DNA of 64,000 nucleotides from Carex sylvatica (Eukaryota; Streptophyta; Magnoliopsida; Poales; Cyperaceae). The notes under the pieces were generated by a model. It worked only from the letters and a program-made list of their open reading frames with translations, did no database searches and had not been told where the DNA came from. The stretch is taken from positions 55,521 to 119,520 of the forward strand of contig CAXKVR010000121.1 in the NCBI GenBank assembly GCA_964058845.1. The letters run 5' to 3'. A program made the translations under genes and the position numbers. This document shows, in pieces, positions 44,504 to 56,134 of the stretch. Numbering within the stretch: position 1 is the stretch's first letter; each line of letters starts with the position of its first letter.

Positions 44504-46133
44504 TGATAGGAGTCAAAATAGTCGTTATTTTTCCTATCACTTAGCCTACATTATTATCAATTATCAAGTTACAATTGCTTATTTTATAGAGAATCAGATT
44601 ATTTTTTGTTATTTCACTTGATTTTAGAGAATTGCATATTTTCACTGATATTGGAGCAAAAACAGGCATAAAACATGCAATTCTGACACCTCAGCCTCAG
44701 GCGCAAGGATGCCTCCAAACCGCATGCTATTCAGAAGCGCTGTCGCAGGAGGTTATAACTGCCCGTGCAGATCTCAGCCAAACCGCATGCTATTCCGACA
44801 TCCGCATGCAAAACTGCATGAACAACAGTTACAAATCTAACTTCCCAATCAAGGCCTATTTAAGTAAATGGACGCCTGAAAACTCTCTCTCTCAAACTAG
44901 AACAAAAAATACACATCTGAGAGCACATAGAACTAGAATTTCACTCTAGTGGAGGCTATGCAAAAGGAAATCATCAAGGAATAGCAAAGTCTCGACTAGA
45001 ATAGGAGCAAGGAACAAGGCGTGAAGATGGCGTGCATGAGATAAAGGGGCAGCATAGATGTTCTCCCTCCATCTCTCTTTATTGCTCTATTTCTTTATGT
45101 GCTTTGTTTCTTTTGTTGCTGTTGAACCCGCCATGAGCGGCTAAGCAACCCTATTCTAGGGTGAAGACATGTAATCTTGAATTTTTATGAGTTTAATCTA
45201 GTTGTTCATTTATATTATCTTTGCACTATGATATGAATTCTTACTGAGATCTCTATGCCTTATGTTCTTATTTATTGTGTGCTTAAAGTGACCTTGTATG
45301 CATGGAGTGTACAATCCATCCATACCCTATATTAGAGAGGTTAACTAATATTTGAAGAATATAAGTATCTTAAATACAATTAGAATAGACCGACAGGGTG
45401 CCCACTTATATTCGAACTGCAGTATAGGAACCTATTAGGAAGTGGGGTAATCTTGATTATTAACATTGTGAAATATTAGTAATTATGACTTATCATTAAT
45501 CTTAATGCAACTGTAATAAGTACCCGACAAGTACTTATTCAGTTAGGGTGTTGTGAGACCGATGGGAGATCAGCACTAAAATAGGGTTAGCAGCTCTCAG
45601 ATCACATTGATACAAGTACAGGGCGTGTACGGTTCTGATCAAACCGTGTGCGATTCCGACTGGAGGTGAATCTAGACTTTTGTACGGTTTACCCAAACCG
45701 TGTGCGGATAGTGACAGAGCCGCATGCTATTGAGTAACTTTGCAACTGACAGGTATTTGGCATTAGCATGCGGTTGGTGACAGACCGTGAGCTATTGTTA
45801 TGACAACCAGAACCTAGATTAAACAAGTTTAAATGATAGAATTTCTGATTCCCTAGAAGCCCTATCTTCTAAACACTTAATCTACTACTCCTCCTCTGTT
45901 GTAATTCAGTAATTACAACCGAGCAACCAAACAACCAATCAACTAAAACACAACCAATTAACCTAAAGGAACCGATAACCTAGACCTTAGTTTACATCTT
46001 ATATCTCTTAATACACCATCCCTGCGGATCGACACCCCAATCTATATTACACGATAGGTTCATACGCTTTTGAATCAACAGTAAGTAGAAATTAGGGTTA
46101 TAAATATTATTAGCAATGATTTCCATCCTATCA
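44504..46133 (+). mobile_element. Solo LTR, 1,630 bp, with 5-bp target duplication
   Basis: The sequence begins TGATAGGAGTCAAAATAG and ends TCCTATCA, giving TGATAGGA/TCCTATCA terminal inverted ends. It is flanked by CAAGG on both sides (44499-44503 and 46134-46138). Near the right end is a GGATCGACACCCC motif typical of LTR ends in this class. No internal retrotransposon genes are present, so it is a recombination product of a full element. Confidence 0.92.
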
Positions 46134-48968
46134 CAAGGCAAAGGAAGGAGGGGTTCCGGTTAATTTCGGCCACGGCGGTGCCGGCTATAAACACCATTGG
46201 CATCGTCTGGTTGTCAGGATCACGTTTTACCTATTGTCAGCAGTTGAAGCTTTCCGGAAATAATAGTTGGGGCATCTACAGTATTTATTCGGTACCGATA
46301 GCCCTTTGAACTGATTCCAATCGATTTATTTGCCATTTTCTTCAATAGAATGATCATTTAAGGCTGTATGGTCTATGAGCCATGAAATGCATCAATTTGG
46401 TGTTTATAGGAGGTTTACATATGACTTATATTTTCTCCTCTCAGTTTATGTACAAGTTTTGTACCAGTGACCGATACAAGAGCTTTAGAGTTGATTCAAG
46501 GACTCAAAGAAGTCATTCAGACCTTTTAATAGGGTTTAGGACTTGGCATAAGCTTTGAACTGATCTAGGATGAGTTTTGATCAATTGGAGCGTATGCAAA
46601 CATGAATTGTCAATCAGTTTTGATCTGATTCCTCTTGAATTTGGTACAAGAGGTGTGATTTTTATTTTATAGGATCAAAGTGACATATATCAAGGATTTT
46701 TGTTCCAAATTTCAGAATTTTCTGAGCAGTATTTCTCAGTCAAAAGGGAACTCAAACATGAAGGGCATATCTGGTAATTTTACCAATTTAAATATGCATT
46801 TTTTTTACTTTTTAAAGATGAAATTTAGAAATTCATAATTAATTGTAGAAAAATCAGAAAAATATAAAGTTTGAGTCCATCTCATGTATTTTTCTGTGCT
46901 CTATCTGATGGTGAAACTTATTTTATAATTTAGTCCTTGTACTAGTTTATATTGGCCAGTTTACCATAACGGTATAATTAGAGTATTTCTATGCATTCCT
47001 TTGTGCTAGTAGCTATCATAGCATGTTCTATCACTGAGTTCTAACTTGACATCATGTCAGAGGTCATTAGATGAGGTCTGGTTCATAGACTTTGGCCTGG
47101 TTTGATTCAGAACAGGTTCTCAAAGGGTCTAAACCATTATTTTATGCCAGTATTCAAAAAGAAGAGAATCAAAGCTCCATAAATCATCAAATCAATCATT
47201 TTGAAGGGCATCAGTGCTGCCAGATCATGGCTTTATGCAGAGAAGTCCCTAAATTTGTTCAAAATCAAGTTTTATACATTCTTTTTACTTGAATAATGGA
47301 TAAATTATCAAGAAATCATTGGATAAAAGTACTAATTTGCAAAGAAGGCTTATAGAAAGGGTGATTTTGTTGATTTTGGTAGCATAACACCTTATCTTAG
47401 CTTGTTTCTTTTGCAAACTAGGTCCAAATTAAAAGGAATTGGTGAAGAATACCAGCTGGCTCAACTTCACTAATCCTTACGCACACAAAACATGTTTTTA
47501 GACCTTGAAAACCCTTTAAAATTAAAAAATTACAATGAATCTGATATGAGGGGATACCAGCTGGCTCAACTCTCATATCTTCATCATTTAATTACTTTAA
47601 AAGGGTTTAAAAGATCAGATTTGCATAAAATTAGAAAGAAAATAGAGAAAATAGCATTTTTAAAGTAATTTTTCATACTTATCTCTTTATTTTTATTTAA
47701 AAATACAAAAAAGTGCAAGGTATCACGAAAGGAGCTCAAATATACTGAAATAATATTTTATTATGTTTATTTAATGTTTAAAATAAAAATATGCAAGTAA
47801 AGAGTATTTTTGTGGTCATTAGGCCTATATATTCTTAGTTCTTCATAAAAGAACTTAAATTATGTATAGGCTTTCACCTTTTAACATCTAAACAACCTTA
47901 GGATAGAACAAAAGAAAAATGCATAAAGAAAATAAAAGAAGATGCATAACAGTAAGCTAAAAAGGACACAACATCAATCAAAAACCTTCATTAAACAAAA
48001 TATATGTACAAAGGCATGGCCATCCATGGCCTACATCTTTCTAAACTGTATTTACCTAGATTTGAGGTTTGCTACAGGAAAAGGGAGGGTTTAAGGCCTC
48101 TGAAGAGACAATTATAAGGGTTTTAGAGCTTTAAACTATATGTCTAGCCTAACAAGGATTTGGAGCATGTAAGATTGCCATTTGAATGGGCTATGGGTGC
48201 CATTATATATGCAATATCTAGGGTTTCAAGCCTTGTACCAGCTGAGGTGTTTCATCATGTCCATCAGTTGTTTAATCAATGGCAGAGCATGCTTAGCTCC
48301 ATATCATGTGCCTTGCTGGCTGAGAATCATCCATTCATCATTGAACAGGTCATTAATCCTGTGTTGGATGGTTCTTGACCCTTAGATTGCATTGAAAACA
48401 TCACATGGCATCTCAGCCCTTGGTATACTGACATTCCAAATGGGTGTGATGAAATGTATGACTCCAGGCGCCCAGGAGAAGATTCTTCTAATTTGGAGTC
48501 TTCTCATGTATAATTGACACGTGTCCAGGGGACCAGGAGGAGCATTAACGGTTATGACAGTGGCCTTCCATGTGGTCTGTCCATTTCATTACATCTTATG
48601 TTAAATGGACATCATATACTGCATCGTGACGATGCTAAAGGCATGACCTGAGCTCCTTGAATCCTAATTTCCTCTATTTCAGCTAAACTATCTCTTGAAC
48701 CCAACTACTTCTCGGGTCAATTAAACAAGAGAGAGATTGATTTAATTTGAAGATAAGGTATAGTCCGGTATAGGGAATAGAGCTTTATTAGGTTCACATA
48801 AGCATTGATCCAATTGCCTTGTAATTTACCCTAATTTTGAGCTTGAAATCGGGTTTAGAAGGCGAAAGAGAGGAGAAGAAGAAGATAGCAGGGTAACCGG
48901 GCCCACACATCAGCTTCTCTGACATGATATCTCTCTCTTTATTCATTCTTTCTTTTATCTGTGCTCAG

Positions 48969-49369
48969 TAGGGGTGTAAACGGTCGGATACGGATACGGA
49001 TACGGATAGTCTCAGATACGGATCAGATATCAGACGGATACAGATATTTTTCATAATTAGCTTGTTAGTTACAAAATATATATTATATTATTAAAATATT
49101 AGTCACTAATTATGTCATAGTGTTATATTATTCATCAAAATATATATTTATATGCAATTTAATAAATTATTTGTACAATATACAATTTAATAAATCAATT
49201 TAAGAACATATATCACATTTGTTGTGGTCTAAAGTGTAAACGGTCGGATACGGCTAGTAAAAAGTCTTACCGTATCCGTATCTGTTATAATTTTTCGGAT
49301 AGGGATACGGATACGGATAGTCTCAGATTCGGACAAAATCGGATATTATCCGATCCGTTTACACCACTA
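48969..49369. mobile_element. hAT-type MITE, GGATACGGATAC family, copy 1
   Basis: Ends TAGGGGTGTAAACGG and, inverted, TAGTGGTGTAAACGG. Flanks are GTGCTCAG and GTGCTCAC, an 8-bp target duplication with one mismatch. The interior is runs of GGATACGGATAC in both orientations. Confidence 0.88.
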
Positions 49370-49959
49370 GTGCTCACCGTATCATAGGCCGCATAAGAGG
49401 CAGTAGAATGGTGTATAATGCTCTGAGTTTATGCGAGTCGAAGGGAACACTAGCGCTTCAGCGCAATTTTATTCAAAAGGTCACTCGGTTAGGTGAACTT
49501 GGCGCATGGTGAGCCTATACACTGATTCATTGGTGTATGAAGCTCAACTTACATGTGCTAGGTCCATCTATTTCCAGGATCCAGTAAATATAACTTCTGA
49601 GCCACTGTCGTGTGGGCCCAGGGTCTGGAGATCTATTTTGGTGCTTCACTTTGCACACAGAACTACAAGGGAAATGCTAGATGTACTTTGTGCCATGTGG
49701 CACCAATCAAGGTATGCCATGTCGGCATATATTTCAAAAATCCATAACTCTTCAACCATTTTGAGTTAGGAAATGTATAATATATCAAAATTCATGGTTT
49801 ATCATGTAGAATATTACTATATGTTCTATCATGCCATTATCCATTCATCTTGAAGAGCCTTCAAGTATTTTGATATTTTTCAAGTATTTAAATATTTGCC
49901 AATTTTATTTAGCACCATTTTAGGGTACAACAGTAAGATACTAAGATGTCAATTTATTT

Positions 49960-50340
49960 CTCTATCTCCATAATTTTCTAGGCTTTGCTATTGATTGTAG
50001 CCTTGAGGTCTCATCGTTCTCAGCATTTTTCTGATTTAGCACCTCTATTTTGAATTGTGCCTGCTAATTTCTAAAGTGTGCTCTTGTTCTAAAGTTACAA
50101 TCTTTGCCTCTAATGCCTCGTTTTCAGTTTTCAATAGGCTCATTTTCAGTTCTTTATCTTTAATCTCTTCTTCAAACCTTGATTCTAAATTTCTTGACCA
50201 ATTTCTTGCATTCACCAAGATTAGTCTCAACTTCATCCTTCTCAATTCTCAAATTACAAATCAGTACGTCTTTCTCTCTCCCTTCTCTCACTAACGCCTC
50301 CTCATCCAAAAATTTAAAGCAACTAAAAACAGAAAATGAA
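49960..50340 (-). pseudogene. Captured coiled-coil gene fragment inside the Mutator-like element
   Basis: The minus strand encodes heptad-like, charged sequence in three successive frames: FLDEEALVREGREKDVLI, EKDEVETNLGECKKLVKKF, then ESRFEEEIKDKELKMSLLKT and ENEALEAKIVTLEQEHTLEI, then KIEVLNQKNAENDETSRLQS. The frame changes near 50195 and 50055 show it is broken. Long Glu/Lys/Leu coiled coil of this type is common in plant myosin-like and WEB-like proteins; I cannot assign a family. Its place next to the right TIR fits gene capture by a Mutator-like element. Confidence 0.6.
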
Positions 50341-50898
50341 TTGAAGCAAGACATGTCGGTCCTCCTAACTTGTTGAACCGACTTTGCTCTATAGTAAAAT
50401 GAATTATAGAGTTCATATGAGGGGTTCTGAATAACTTGAGGTGGTAATAGCCCGATCAAAATAGATTTTGGTGTGTTATGCCAATATCTGTTTGACTTAA
50501 CAGAGGAACTAAACAAACAAAGGAAGCTCTTCATATAGGTATAAAATATTAGGGAGGAAGACGATAGTCATAAATAATGGATAGATCCATTTAAATTGGA
50601 GGGTACATTGGTCAATTTAGTTTTTGAAATAAAAATAAAAATATTAAATAGTTAAAAGGGGATAGAAGAAAGAACAATAAATTTGTATGGGGATATTGGA
50701 TATTATGGTATTTTGATGGGTAAATTGGCTATTTCAAAAGTTTAAATGGGCACACTAGCAATTTTCCCTAAATTTTGAGAGCTGAGATATCTCAGAGTTT
50801 GAGCGGATCTCTACAAAATCTAGACCGTTTAAATTATTTTTGCACAAATTTTGTAAATCACTCAAATTTTGAATTTTGAGATATCTCATAAGGACACG

Positions 50899-51110
50899 TA
50901 GGGGTGCAAACGGATCAGATACGAATCGGATAGTGCTCAACCCATATCCATATCTGTATTTTTTTGGATACAGATATTGATACGGATATGGATCAGGTAC
51001 GGATTAGATATTAATCAGATACAGATACGGATCAGATATTTTCGAATACAAATACAGATATGGATATAATTCAGATTTCTAATTCAAAATATATGTCTAA
51101 TTAACTTGTT
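50899..51110. mobile_element. hAT family (GGATACGG type), left end only
   Basis: TAGGGGTGCAAACGGATC begins at 50899, followed by GATACGGATATGGATCAG-like runs and then TTCAAAATATATGTCTAATT, matching the interior of the copy at 48969. No right end was found, so it is truncated or belongs to a longer element. A minus-strand stretch at about 51320-51260 rich in Glu/Asp (DGSCFEDGDSD) might be the tail of a transposase-type gene. Confidence 0.55.
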
Positions 51111-52450
51111 ACGCTATTACAAAATATATATCTAGTTAACTAAAATTCACCAACATAACCATAATTTTAATCAAAATATACCAACACAAAAGATATTCTC
51201 TCTAAACGTATATAATTCTAAAATAAAAGATAAATGAAACAAAAGATATTCTCTTAACACATCAATCACTATCACCATCTTCAAAGCAAGATCCATCTTC
51301 TTATGTTTCCTCAATAAAATAAAAAACTGATGCCGCACAACCTGAAATTAAAATATTAATTGAAATTAATATATGATTTTTAAAATTAAGAATCCATATT
51401 GTTCTCTTATCCAAATAACATGAACTTAATACCTATAACATATGAATTAAGAAACTGAATTAAGAAAGTGTAAAAGTAATCCAAAGAAATCTAAGTACAT
51501 CATTTTTTACAGAACAAAGTACTTATTTTAGCTATAAGCCTTTATCCAAGTATAAAAGTAAAACAATACAACTACATATTTTATGTATGAAAAGAGCATG
51601 TCCCAACCCACGTACCAGTTTACCAGTAATCCAAAGAAATAAAATAATTACATTGTAGTGATACCCAAGCTTACAATCACAATTTAAATTAACAGAACTT
51701 CAACCATAAAGCAACTTCTCTCTGAATCTGATTGTTATCATTTTTTTCAGTACAGCTAAATATTTCAGATTGTTATCATTTTTTTTTCAATCTTTCATTA
51801 GATAATCTAAAGAACCTAAGCATGTAATATTTTTGTGATTAAAGAAGCATATTACTAGTATATTTCTATTTTAACCTATATGGGATATTATGCCAACATT
51901 ATATCCAAAAGGTAGATCACATCTAAGTGTACTATCAGTTAGGATATGCATAGCACAAACATAAGTGTGCTATCAGTTTTTCTGCACTTAGTTACTGGAG
52001 CCTCTGTTCGTCAGAAAACGTATAGGCTTTTAAACCTAGTTCTACTCAGTTCAGTTGCAAGTAAACAACAGAAGTAGGGTATAGCTGGGTGTCGAATCCA
52101 CAGGGATTGTTCGAATTTTACCAGACTCTACTTAAATTAATTAAATACTAAAAGTCTGCAAAAGTTGGTTTTGGGTATTTAGTTTCCTAAACAATTCAAT
52201 AACAATAATTAAAAAGCAATAAGAAATTTAGTTTGGTTTTAACAAGAATAAAAAGGGTTCTTAGGGTTTCTGATTTCAGCTCTGCCTCAAGGTGCCCGGT
52301 CTGTGCACTCTCATTCATGGGTCATGTCCAATATACACGGTCCGTGTGGCCCTCAAGTTGATACAACAGCTATTAGTTTTTGTGTTGTTCCTTTATGCAG
52401 GGTTCTATTGACCGTACCTGAGTCCCTAAACCTCAACTTTTGTTTTTTGG
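51111..52450. other. AT-rich DNA ending in an LTR-related piece
   Basis: Nothing coding is supported. At about 52000-52330 (-) the sequence resembles part of the solo LTR class at 44504-46133 (GTGTCGAATCCACAGGGA against the complement of CTGCGGATCGACACCCC). Confidence 0.4.
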
Positions 52451-55400
52451 TGTTGTACCCTAAAATAGTGCTAAACAAATAAATTGGCGATATTAAATGC
52501 TTGAAAAAATGCCAAAGTACATAAAGGCCCTCTAAGATGGATAAAAACAACATATTAGAGTTCATGGCAATATTCTACATATCAAACTATGAATTTTGAT
52601 ATATTATACAGATTCTAACTCAAAATGGTTGAAGAGTTATGAATTTTCAAAGATTTTGATGACATGGCAACCTCTGATTGATGCCACGTGTCCCTAGGTA
52701 CCCATAGCATTTACCTTAACTCCTCTGTGTGCAAATTGGAACACCAGATTAATACCCTGAGCTCTAGACCCACTGGTCAGTGAATAAATGGAAATTTTGC
52801 TGGAATACAGATTTGGATAGACCCAGAACACGAGAGATAAACATGTGAACCAAGCTGACAGTCAGATGGTTCATCATGCACCGAGACTAGGCAGGATTGA
52901 GATGGATTAAACCATCAGCACTGCTACGCTCCTAACCCCTCTACAAACATATAGACTCGGTGCTTTATACACCATGCCCAAGCCCATACACGGCTCATTA
53001 TAAGATGAGCGCAAGTAAGGCTCAAAGAAGGAAAATACAGAACAGTGCAGAGGTGGACCCTACCTATCAGCCTCTCTCTCATTCCTTCTTTCTTCTCTTC
53101 TAGTCGCCGGCGACGGAAAAGATCAAACCCAATGAGGTCAAGGCTAAAGGAGACAAATTGGGAATACAATGACACTTCTCACCCCTATGTGATGCTCTTT
53201 GAGCAGTCAATTTTATGAAAATGGTTATAGGGTTTATAAAATCAAAGGAAATACAAAGAGAATCAAGGCTCTCTGGTCATTTAAAATGAGTCGTTAAATA
53301 GATATGTATTGAATATACCCAAATAGGGGTACTGGCACTTGAGTGCACACAAAATGAAATTGCAGAAAATCAAAAAATAGGAATTTGACTGTTGAGAGGG
53401 TATGACACTAAATTAACCTCTTGTACACCTATCATGATGATGGCATAACATGACAAAAGAGAAGAATCTCTTCTCCCATGCATGAGAAAGAGCATGACCC
53501 TATATTAATCGAATCTGAATCCTTAAATAATTTTGATTAAAGGCTATGATCATGCTATGCTATGGATTGCCAACTTGGCATGCTTTGATTGGTTTACACT
53601 CCTGCAAATGATGCCTTGAAGGCCAAGAGTAAATCTTAAACATTGAAATCAAATTGAAGCAAATGGAAGGTGAAGATGATGCCAGCATATGCTATACTCA
53701 AACCCTAGGCTTCCCAGTCCTGATGGCTATATATACATGATGAATGAAGCTAAAAAGAGAAAACACACAACTCCTAGACATCTAAATCAAACTATAAGCT
53801 GTTATACTCATATATACACTGTTATAAAAGAAAATTAGTAGCCTAGAAAGCTTTCATCTCCTTCTTCCTCTGTAAAAACTAGGTAATTAAGATCTAGATA
53901 CAATGTAAGACCTTTAAGGGTCAAGTTACATGCCTTTCATGGATGAATAAAGCTTATTCCTTTGATTTTGATCTTTTATTTTGTATTTTTACCTTTATTT
54001 TCTGCTCTTGTTCTGATGCTATCTTCTAAAATCATTTAAATACATACAAAAATGTATATAAACATTTAAAATACAAAGTTTTATTGTTCCAATACAAAAA
54101 TTTATAAGCATGACTTTTATGCATATTTTATTGTATTTTCTGCCTTCTTTTCCTTTTCTGCCTCCCTCAATCCTTTTTACAAACTGATTGGAGGATAAGA
54201 TGAGTGTAGTGAGCCAGCTGGCATCCTTGCTCATCAAACCCTCCTAATATTTTTATAAAAATGATTAAAATAGGGAATTAAGTGACTTAAATGAAAATAT
54301 AAATACACAAGGATTGTTCAAAGTGAGCTAGCTGGCATCCTTTATAATTCTCAACCCTATGTCCACTTGAGAGAGCCTAATTGTAAATAAACTCAAAGAA
54401 ACAGTTTAGTTATGCCCTTAAAATGGCTAATTTTATTGTTTTGAAGGGTATATCTATAAATAGTGAGAAGCTGAGGACTAAAATATAAATATGCAGCAGT
54501 TATACTGCCATAAGCCATTTACATTCATTGTACTGTGAAGTTTTAATAATATTGCTCTTTAAAATCAAGTGGATATACTCAAAAATGTGATTTTCAGAAA
54601 ACCAGAGACCTCCCTTCATATTTCTAATTTCTGACATGATTCAGAATGTATTAAATAATGGTTTAATGACATTTAAAACCTTTAATTTTCCTTTCTTTAT
54701 TACTAGTACTTGAAACAATGGCCATATGCCCCTTTAAAATCTGTTTTGATACCTACTAGGCCATTGTACAAGTGTATAACACTCCTTGTTGACCTCTGGC
54801 ATATGACTAAGTCCAAATATAATGGTGTAATGCATGATAAGCATTACTGGTGCAATGAAAAGCACAAAAGAGACTTATTTGACCTCTGCTGACAAAACAA
54901 TAAGTCTGGACCAGTAAAAGGACCAAATTGTAAAATAGATTTCATTGCTCTGTAGAGAATTTAAAAACACATGAAATAGACATCAATTTCATAATTTTTG
55001 GATTTTTCTACAATTAGTTATGATTTTTCAAAGTTCAGTATTTAAAAAAATGAAATTCTGAAGTTAAATATGCATGTTTTGACCTTTTATACCCCTGAAT
55101 TTCATGAAATTGTTATAAATGGAAATAAAATTCATAAAATGGTAAAAATTGGCATGCAAGCCTCTTATGTATGCCTCTTTGATCTTATAAAAATAAATTC
55201 CTTTATCATGTACAAATTTCATTAGAATTCAGGTTAGAGAAAAATATGAAATATGTGCTTTTATGCATTACACTTGAGCAGAACAAAACTCAATCCAAAT
55301 TGAGTCTTCTGCAAACTTAAAAATTCATTGAAATAGTCCAAATGACTCCTTTGAATGATGAGATCAACTTCAAACCCTCTATACCGGCCATCGGTACCAA

Positions 55401-56110
55401 TACTTGGTACTGAAGTACTTGAAAATCTCAAATCATTAGCATACCTTAATTAAAATCTAAATTGATGCTCTTGATGTCTTCCATGACTCTATATAAGGTC
55501 AAATGACTAAATTCTTGAAGTAAATGATGATTAAACCAATTAAAATCGACTCAAAGCTCAAACATTACTGACAGGTACTGTTCATGCCGTTACCGCTGAT
55601 TCCAATGGTCACCAGCAACCGATAATGATTCCAATGTATTTCTGAAACTGCCACATCACAGTCATGTCCTCGGCCGGTGCAGCCATGACCGGAGCCATCC
55701 GGAACCATTCTTGTCAGAGCTAACCCCAACCCTTATCGGGTTTACATGATTCTTGACAAACCCATTTGATCCAATGAACGAGATTCATACCAAATCCAAC
55801 GTTTCTTGACATGTAGACCCCATTTGTCATTTGTTTAATTAATTAAAATGATCCAATGCAAATCTTAAAGCCCAAATGAGTGGCATCCAAACCCTGTGTA
55901 CTAATTAATGTTCCAGTGCACTCATTAAAGGCCCAAAAGCCCAATCTCAAAGTCCATCCGATCAAATCATCTCTGTACAAATCTTGAAGCCCATCTAACA
56001 TAAATCTAAGGCCTGGTGCACTTATTGATGACTCAGTGCCCATCTTAAAGGCCCAAATCAAAAATCTTAAGAGGACAGCACCAATCTCAAAGCCCATAAA
56101 TAATTAAATG
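52451..56110 (-). mobile_element. Large non-coding LTR-like repeat, copy B (inverted, incomplete)
   Basis: It begins TGTTGTACCCTAAA at 52451, the complement of the end of copies A and C, and carries the family landmarks in reverse order (GAGCCAGCTGGCATCC near 54211, AAAGCCCAAT-type blocks near 55870-56050). The terminal GGTTCACCCTTG part is missing. It faces copy C head-to-head at about 56.1 kb. Confidence 0.6.
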
Positions 56111-56134
56111 ATACCCTTTTTCATATAAACCCTT

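Larger units (their letters stand above)
43301..49932 (+). mobile_element. Large non-coding LTR-like repeat, copy A
   Basis: It starts TGTTG and ends CAACA (TAGGGTACAACA), as LTRs do, but contains no retrotransposon coding sequence. Landmarks shared with the other copies: GGTTCACCCTTG(T/C)GACG, ACGTTTAACTCC, GGCGGGCGCAAGCCCCC, TTTGAGATTTGGGCTT-like passages, CCAGCTGGCT(C/T)AAC, and near the end CATAACTCTTCAACCATTT. It may be a very long solo LTR or a large-derivative element. It is interrupted by a solo LTR (44504-46133) and a hAT MITE (48969-49369). No 5-bp target duplication is evident. Confidence 0.6.
42891..50768. mobile_element. 7.9-kb Mutator-like element with perfect 9-bp target duplication
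   Basis: The left end (GGAAAAATTGCTAGTGTG at 42891) and right end (complement GGGAAAATTGCTAGTGTG ending at 50768) begin TIRs of about 210 bp, matching through CCAATATTTTCATACAAATT-type and AAATTGACCAAT blocks. TAAATTTTG occurs at 42882-42890 and again at 50769-50777, the 9-bp target duplication of Mutator elements. No transposase gene remains visible. The interior holds a coiled-coil gene fragment and a nested set of later insertions (large repeat, solo LTR, hAT MITE), which account for most of its length. Confidence 0.9.
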
